The position numbers and the translations under genes are program-made. Under the pieces are notes generated by a model that did no database searches, had not been told where the DNA came from, and worked only from the letters and a program-made list of their open reading frames with translations. From Pseudomonadota bacterium (GTDB taxonomy: Bacteria; Pseudomonadota; Gammaproteobacteria; Burkholderiales; REEB80): a DNA stretch of 64,000 nt. The stretch lies in assembly GCA_018971485.1 (NCBI GenBank), contig JAGXAQ010000002.1, positions 252,853-316,852 on the forward strand. The letters are read 5' to 3'. The first letter of the stretch is position 1. Each line of letters begins with the position of its first letter. This document shows, in pieces, positions 60,394 to 64,000 of the stretch.

Positions 60394-60866
60394 CAACCCC
60401 GCTCCCATATGAAAAGAAAATTATTCACCCATCAAAGCTAGAAACCTTTAATAGGCCTTTGGTTTTTACAAATGGATGCTTTGATCTTCTGCACCGAGGC
60501 CATGTCACCTATCTTGCTCAAGCCAGGGCATTTGGTTCAAGCCTGCTGGTCGCCATCAATAGTGACGCATCTGTCAGACGACTCAACAAAGGACCGGACC
60601 GGCCTATCAATACTCTGGAGGATCGTCTGCACATCATTGCTGCATTAGAATGTGTCAGCGCTGTCACTTGGTTTGAAGAGGATAACCCTTTAAATCTAAT
60701 ATTACGGGTACGGCCAGATGTTCTCGTCAAAGGAGGAGATTGGCTACCTGAAAAAATTATAGGGGGAAACGAGGTTATCAGTTGGGGAGGGGAAGTCCAT
60801 AGCATTCCATTCTTATTTGATCGCTCTACCAGTTCAATGCTTAAAAAAATTCGAACACTTTATTAA
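60390..60866 (+). CDS. rfaE2: Heptose-1-phosphate adenylyltransferase (RfaE domain II)
   Basis: This 158-residue cytidylyltransferase-fold enzyme makes ADP-heptose from ATP and heptose-1-phosphate. It has the FTNGCFDLLHRGHVTYLAQAR motif with HxGH at 35-38, and VKGGDWLPEKIIGG. It corresponds to the C-terminal half of E. coli HldE; here the kinase half is a separate gene not in this window. Translation starts at TTG overlapping the preceding stop codon. It ends the gmhA-BON-rfaE2 operon. Confidence 0.94.
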   Translation: MTTPLPYEKKIIHPSKLETFNRPLVFTNGCFDLLHRGHVTYLAQARAFGSSLLVAINSDASVRRLNKGPDRPINTLEDRLHIIAALECVSAVTWFEEDNPLNLILRVRPDVLVKGGDWLPEKIIGGNEVISWGGEVHSIPFLFDRSTSSMLKKIRTLY

Positions 60867-61064
60867 AAGTTTACACTTTGTCTCAATCAATATAAAACAA
60901 ACCAGCTTTAATCCTGCCATAAACCACGCAGGGTAAAACCTAGACTCTTATTTCCAGGGTTCATTCATCCAGCCGCACATTCAGGTATTCAAATAAAGAC
61001 ATTACACGGCTAATTGCCATGCCAGCATAAAAACCACTTGACCCGCAACTAATTTCTTTCCTGT

Positions 61065-61715
61065 CTAGGAACTGGCACAAACTTGCTCTTTCACTTTAGC
61101 AGCAGGGAATTTTTTAAGGAAAGAAGCCCATCTATCATGGCTTAACCGTATTTTAAAATGCGCTATCAAAACAGATGCGGTTGGACTACGCTCAATCTCA
61201 AGGAACCGTGATACATCAATACCCTGCTTTCTAACTTGTTTAAATAGATTCTTCGCTGCTTCTTTTTTATCAAACAATCCCAGGGAAATGGCCCCGACAT
61301 AAGCCCCGCTATCCATGCGTACATGATCGATCCCTTTCTTTTTTATCGTCGGTAGTGCCTCAGCAACTTTTGAAGCAGGAATATAAATCCAATAGCTGCG
61401 TTTAATTTTATTCGCCTGAATCTCGATAGATTCAGGTTGCAGGGTTTTGAGCAGTCTTTTGGCTTCGGACAGATCTACCATTGGTGATAAATCGATATGA
61501 AGACAATAATCTGTATTCAAAACGGCTACCGATTGGGAATGCCCAACAGCATGAGGCTCCTTCTTCAAAGGGATAATATCTGACACGTTAATATCTTGAT
61601 GCTCAGACATAGGCTCACCGGATACAGGCCGGGGTAGCTTTGTGTATGCAAAGAAAAGCAGATTAAATACAACCAACAACATAGCCAAAAATGGCAAAAA
61701 TGATCGTTCACGCAT
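61065..61715 (-). CDS. SPOR-domain membrane protein
   Basis: This protein of about 216 residues has one N-terminal membrane helix (about 5-22) and a periplasmic region ending in a SPOR-like fold (GAISLGLFDKKEAAKNLFKQVRKQGI), a domain that binds denuded glycan strands at the septum. Its partners are unknown. The ATG at 61715 has AGGG nine bases upstream and overlaps coaX by eight bases; the frame opens ten codons earlier. The coaX-SPOR order is common in betaproteobacteria. Confidence 0.8.
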   Translation of the reverse strand: MRERSFLPFLAMLLVVFNLLFFAYTKLPRPVSGEPMSEHQDINVSDIIPLKKEPHAVGHSQSVAVLNTDYCLHIDLSPMVDLSEAKRLLKTLQPESIEIQANKIKRSYWIYIPASKVAEALPTIKKKGIDHVRMDSGAYVGAISLGLFDKKEAAKNLFKQVRKQGIDVSRFLEIERSPTASVLIAHFKIRLSHDRWASFLKKFPAAKVKEQVCASS

Positions 61716-62439
61716 CTGGCTCATCCCTAATACATACAAGCCCATTTAATACTAGATATTCATGGTACTCATACTCAATCTGCAGATGTGCTCCAATCAA
61801 TCCAGCATCTCCGCCGCCCAAAATAATTGAAGGACGTGTATGCGTTATAACCTGCAATCTTCCCGCCATCCGTTCGACCGCTCCACATACAGCCTCAATC
61901 AGGCCACTATATATGGCATCACCAGTCTGAACTGGAAATGGGCTATACTGCCCCGATAGAATTTCCAGCCCATAAGCCCCTTCAGCTAAACTACGGCTTC
62001 CCAGTTTTTTTCCTGGCAGAATCAATCCCCCAAGAAAATGCCCCCTATGATCCACAGCATCGACAGTAATAGCTGTTCCACAGGCAACCACCACCACTGG
62101 GCGTTTACTATGATGCCAAGCAGCTATCATTCCGACCAAACGATCTATACCAAGTTTCTCAGGTTCCAGATATCCATTTTTGATCCCACCTAATATTGGT
62201 GCAGATACCACCCACTCGACAGGGGAACGGAGTGGGTTTAGCCAGTTTTCAATCAAGGACTGAATATGGGGGCCGGCTACATTTACTGCTATAACCCGGT
62301 CAATATCTTTAAAAGAGGACCAAGCTTGCTGTAACGATTCAGCATAGGCCAATTCAACTGCATCAAGCTGCAGCCAACCGTTAGAATAAATCCCCCATTT
62401 AATGCGACTGTTGCCCACATCAATTGCCAAGCACTTCAT
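61708..62439 (-). CDS. coaX: Type III pantothenate kinase
   Basis: This 243-residue ASKHA-fold enzyme phosphorylates pantothenate, the first step to coenzyme A, and is not inhibited by CoA in this class. It starts LAIDVGNSRIKWG, has the GIDRLVGMIAAWH and VACGTAITVDAVD segments and the late GGGDAGLIGAHL. GGGGTG five bases before the ATG gives good initiation. It lies two bases after birA. Together with coaE, also in this window, it covers the first and last steps of the pathway. Confidence 0.96.
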   Translation of the reverse strand: MKCLAIDVGNSRIKWGIYSNGWLQLDAVELAYAESLQQAWSSFKDIDRVIAVNVAGPHIQSLIENWLNPLRSPVEWVVSAPILGGIKNGYLEPEKLGIDRLVGMIAAWHHSKRPVVVVACGTAITVDAVDHRGHFLGGLILPGKKLGSRSLAEGAYGLEILSGQYSPFPVQTGDAIYSGLIEAVCGAVERMAGRLQVITHTRPSIILGGGDAGLIGAHLQIEYEYHEYLVLNGLVCIRDEPDA

Positions 62440-62441
62440 TC

Positions 62442-63407
62442 TTACACCCCGATAAGGCTAACTTCACCGCTTACGATTTCAACTTGTTTCCCCTCTGCTT
62501 CAACCAACAAAGCACCTTTATCAGATACTCCCCGTACTGTACCAATTAACAACATCTCATTATCTCTGGTTAATTTAACCTGACATCCTTCATAAGCATG
62601 GAACGAACGCCACGCTTCTTTCATTCCTGTAAATCCAGTCATAGAAAATAAACTCAAGGTCCTGGCCATTTCATCCAGAATAGAGGCAAGAATGGCATTT
62701 CTATCAATCCTTACTCCCTGTAAAGCAAGACCACCAATCTCACGGCCCAACAGTTTTGGCCAGCCAACTGGAACATTAATGTTTATTCCCACTCCAATTA
62801 CTGTATGAATAGGGCCATGAACGTCACCTTGGGTTTCAATCAGAATACCGCCAACCTTTTTTTCTCCATAAAGTAAATCATTAGGCCATTTTAACCAAAT
62901 ATCGTCATATCCTAGCTTTCTCAAAGCAGTCACACAGGCAAGACCCACTACAAGTGAAAGCCCTTCAAGGGCAAGAACACCAGCCTCAAAACGCCATAGC
63001 ATAGAAAAGGTTAAACTTAAACCAGGAGCAGCAAGCCAGGTCCTCCCCAAGCGCCCCCGCCCGGCGGTTTGTATTTCAGCAACCACAGCTGTCCCACATT
63101 CAGCTTTATCTGCCATTAGCATCAATGTGGTATTCGTTGATTCAAGACAATCTATAATTTCAACTGGATAGAAATAATTCTTGGGTAACAAATCTTTAAG
63201 TTTTATCCGATCCAGCATATCAACGGGTTCTGCCAGACAATACCCATGGCCTCTCGATGAAAAAATAGTCAGCCCCATTGACTCAAGATTTCTGACTAGC
63301 TCCCAAACAGTCGTACGGCTAACACCAAGATTATGGGCAATCCGCTCACCGGAATGAAATCGGCCATCGGAAAGCTGTGCCAGTAATTTAACAACTATTG
63401 TATTCAT
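62442..63407 (-). CDS. birA: Biotin-protein ligase and biotin repressor BirA
   Basis: This 321-residue protein attaches biotin to acetyl-CoA carboxylase. The N-terminal 60 residues form a winged helix-turn-helix (GERIAHNLGVSRTTVWELVRNLE), so it can also act as a repressor. The catalytic domain has TAGRGRLGRTW near 114-124 and the KWPNDLLYG loop. The C-terminal SH3-like domain is complete. AAGG five bases before the ATG supports the start. It heads the birA-coaX-SPOR operon. Confidence 0.96.
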   Translation of the reverse strand: MNTIVVKLLAQLSDGRFHSGERIAHNLGVSRTTVWELVRNLESMGLTIFSSRGHGYCLAEPVDMLDRIKLKDLLPKNYFYPVEIIDCLESTNTTLMLMADKAECGTAVVAEIQTAGRGRLGRTWLAAPGLSLTFSMLWRFEAGVLALEGLSLVVGLACVTALRKLGYDDIWLKWPNDLLYGEKKVGGILIETQGDVHGPIHTVIGVGININVPVGWPKLLGREIGGLALQGVRIDRNAILASILDEMARTLSLFSMTGFTGMKEAWRSFHAYEGCQVKLTRDNEMLLIGTVRGVSDKGALLVEAEGKQVEIVSGEVSLIGV

Positions 63408-63914
63408 TTTAACCTTGACTGGATAAGGACTTCCAATTCTGGATTTTATTTCACCAATAAATCAAACGCGCATGATTTAAAATCATATTTACAAAAAATA
63501 ACGCATTGACATAAAACAGATAAGTTGAAAGTCGCCATACGTTTATGTAAAAATATGTAAGCTTAAGGGCTATCCTGTTCAAATATGATCGACTTTTCGA
63601 GCTTGCACTAATAAGACTCACAGCCACTCATGCACTCACTACAGGCTGTCCGGCAACTAGCGAAGTCAAGCGAAATCCTAGCACAAACTCAAATATTTAA
63701 GAAAGAACAGTCCTTGCTACAGCAAAGAACGATCTGTTTCCATACCACCCAGCCAACCTCATTTTTATTTTTTCCAAGAAAGCGCGTATTCTGATAAGAA
63801 TGTTCCAAAAAATACATTTTCAATATGAAATAATCACTTCAAGCACTTTTAATCCTGCAAGGGAAGGGTGGGGGAGGAGAAGAGGGCCCCCCCGAGGTGG
63901 GGGGGCGGGAAGAG
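63408..63914. other. Spacer between birA and 5S rRNA
   Basis: About 500 bases with no supported gene. A seven-base inverted repeat (ATGATTT-A-AAATCAT, 63472-63486) lies about 65 bases before birA and could be an operator. The last 60 bases change abruptly to G/C homopolymers, described separately. Confidence 0.55.
63861..63908 (-). terminator. G/C-homopolymer hairpin and purine tract after 5S rRNA
   Basis: Seven C (63887-63893) and seven G (63899-63905) can pair across a five-base GAGGT loop. To the left a purine-only tract with four G-runs (63861-63886) could fold as a G-quadruplex on the plus strand. The place fits an rRNA operon terminator, but no T-run follows on the minus strand, so the function is a guess. 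A sequencing or assembly artefact is possible. Confidence 0.4.
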
Positions 63915-64000
63915 AGCTTGGCGGTGACCTACTTTCGCATGGGTATCCACACTATCATGGGCGCGAAGCCGTTTCACTTCCGAGTTCGGGATGGGATCGG
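63915..64000 (-). rRNA. rrf: 5S ribosomal RNA, 3' part (cut by window edge)
   Basis: Read on the minus strand, CCGATCCCATCCCGAACTCG, then AGTGAAACGGC, and GATAGTGTGG followed by CATGCGAAAGTAGGTCACCG are unmistakable 5S rRNA. About the last 85 bases are present; the 5' third lies beyond position 64000. The rRNA operon therefore reads leftwards into this window, with birA downstream on the same strand. Confidence 0.97.

Noticed and set aside
60913..60932. CCTGC/GCAGG hairpin between rfaE2 and the SPOR gene as a two-way terminator
   Set aside because: No T-run follows on either strand and the loop is long, so termination is not supported.

Overview
This window is ordinary chromosomal core genome from a betaproteobacterium. 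The evidence is the gene order rpoD-dnaG-yqeY-rpsU, a complete dcw cluster running from mraZ to ftsZ and followed by lpxC, the secA/dciA neighbourhood, argJ next to a DUF815 ATPase and a Nudix-thiamine-synthase fusion, and a Rho protein that looks betaproteobacterial throughout. Base composition looks moderately AT-rich by eye; I did not compute it. A low-GC Nitrosomonadales-type lineage is my best guess, but the sequence alone does not prove it. I found no insertion sequence, prophage, CRISPR array, toxin-antitoxin pair or defence locus.

Layout. 1-9.7 kb: trxA, rho, rpmE, a membrane glycosyltransferase-like protein, then on the minus strand a pbpG-garR-garK operon (a PBP7-type endopeptidase plus two enzymes that turn tartronate semialdehyde into phosphoglycerate), marC, an orphan tungstate-binding-like protein and a small membrane protein. 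9.9-20.5 kb: a CAU tRNA, the macromolecular-synthesis operon (rpsU-yqeY-dnaG-rpoD), tsaD, folB, plsY, ogt, the rpsP-rimM-trmD-rplS operon and ffh. 20.6-29.6 kb on the plus strand: a YpjD-type cytochrome-assembly protein, a CorB-type CBS protein, pilB, pilC, a 1.1 kb gap with no gene, then pilD-coaE and zapD. 29.6-38.8 kb on the minus strand: Nudix/TMP-synthase fusion, DUF815 ATPase, argJ, secA, a TPR membrane protein, (dciA on plus) and lpxC. 39-56.5 kb on the minus strand: the whole division and peptidoglycan cluster, genes overlapping or nearly touching, headed by mraZ with a recognisable promoter and MraZ-type operator repeats. 56.7-64 kb: RNase P RNA with its own promoter and terminator, pyrC, rsmI, a heptose branch (gmhA-like and rfaE2 around a BON lipoprotein), a SPOR protein, coaX, birA, and the 3' part of a 5S rRNA that marks an rRNA operon entering from the right edge.

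How the genes work together. The dcw cluster makes UDP-muramyl-pentapeptide, lipid II and the divisome. ZapD and PbpG act on the same structures, and lpxC with the heptose genes supplies the outer membrane. Replication (dnaG, dciA), transcription (rpoD, rho), translation (ribosomal proteins, trmD, rimM, tsaD, rsmH, rsmI) and secretion (secA, ffh) genes make up most of the rest.

I did not find a convincing new biological system. The most useful oddities are a probable CTG start codon for trmD, the mraZ operator array overlapping the -10 box, a G/C-homopolymer hairpin and G-rich tract just after 5S rRNA in otherwise AT-rich DNA, a gene-free 1.1 kb inside the pilin-assembly locus, a DNSR instead of DNPR motif in MurE, and three convergent gene pairs whose stop codons interlock on the same tetranucleotide CTAA.
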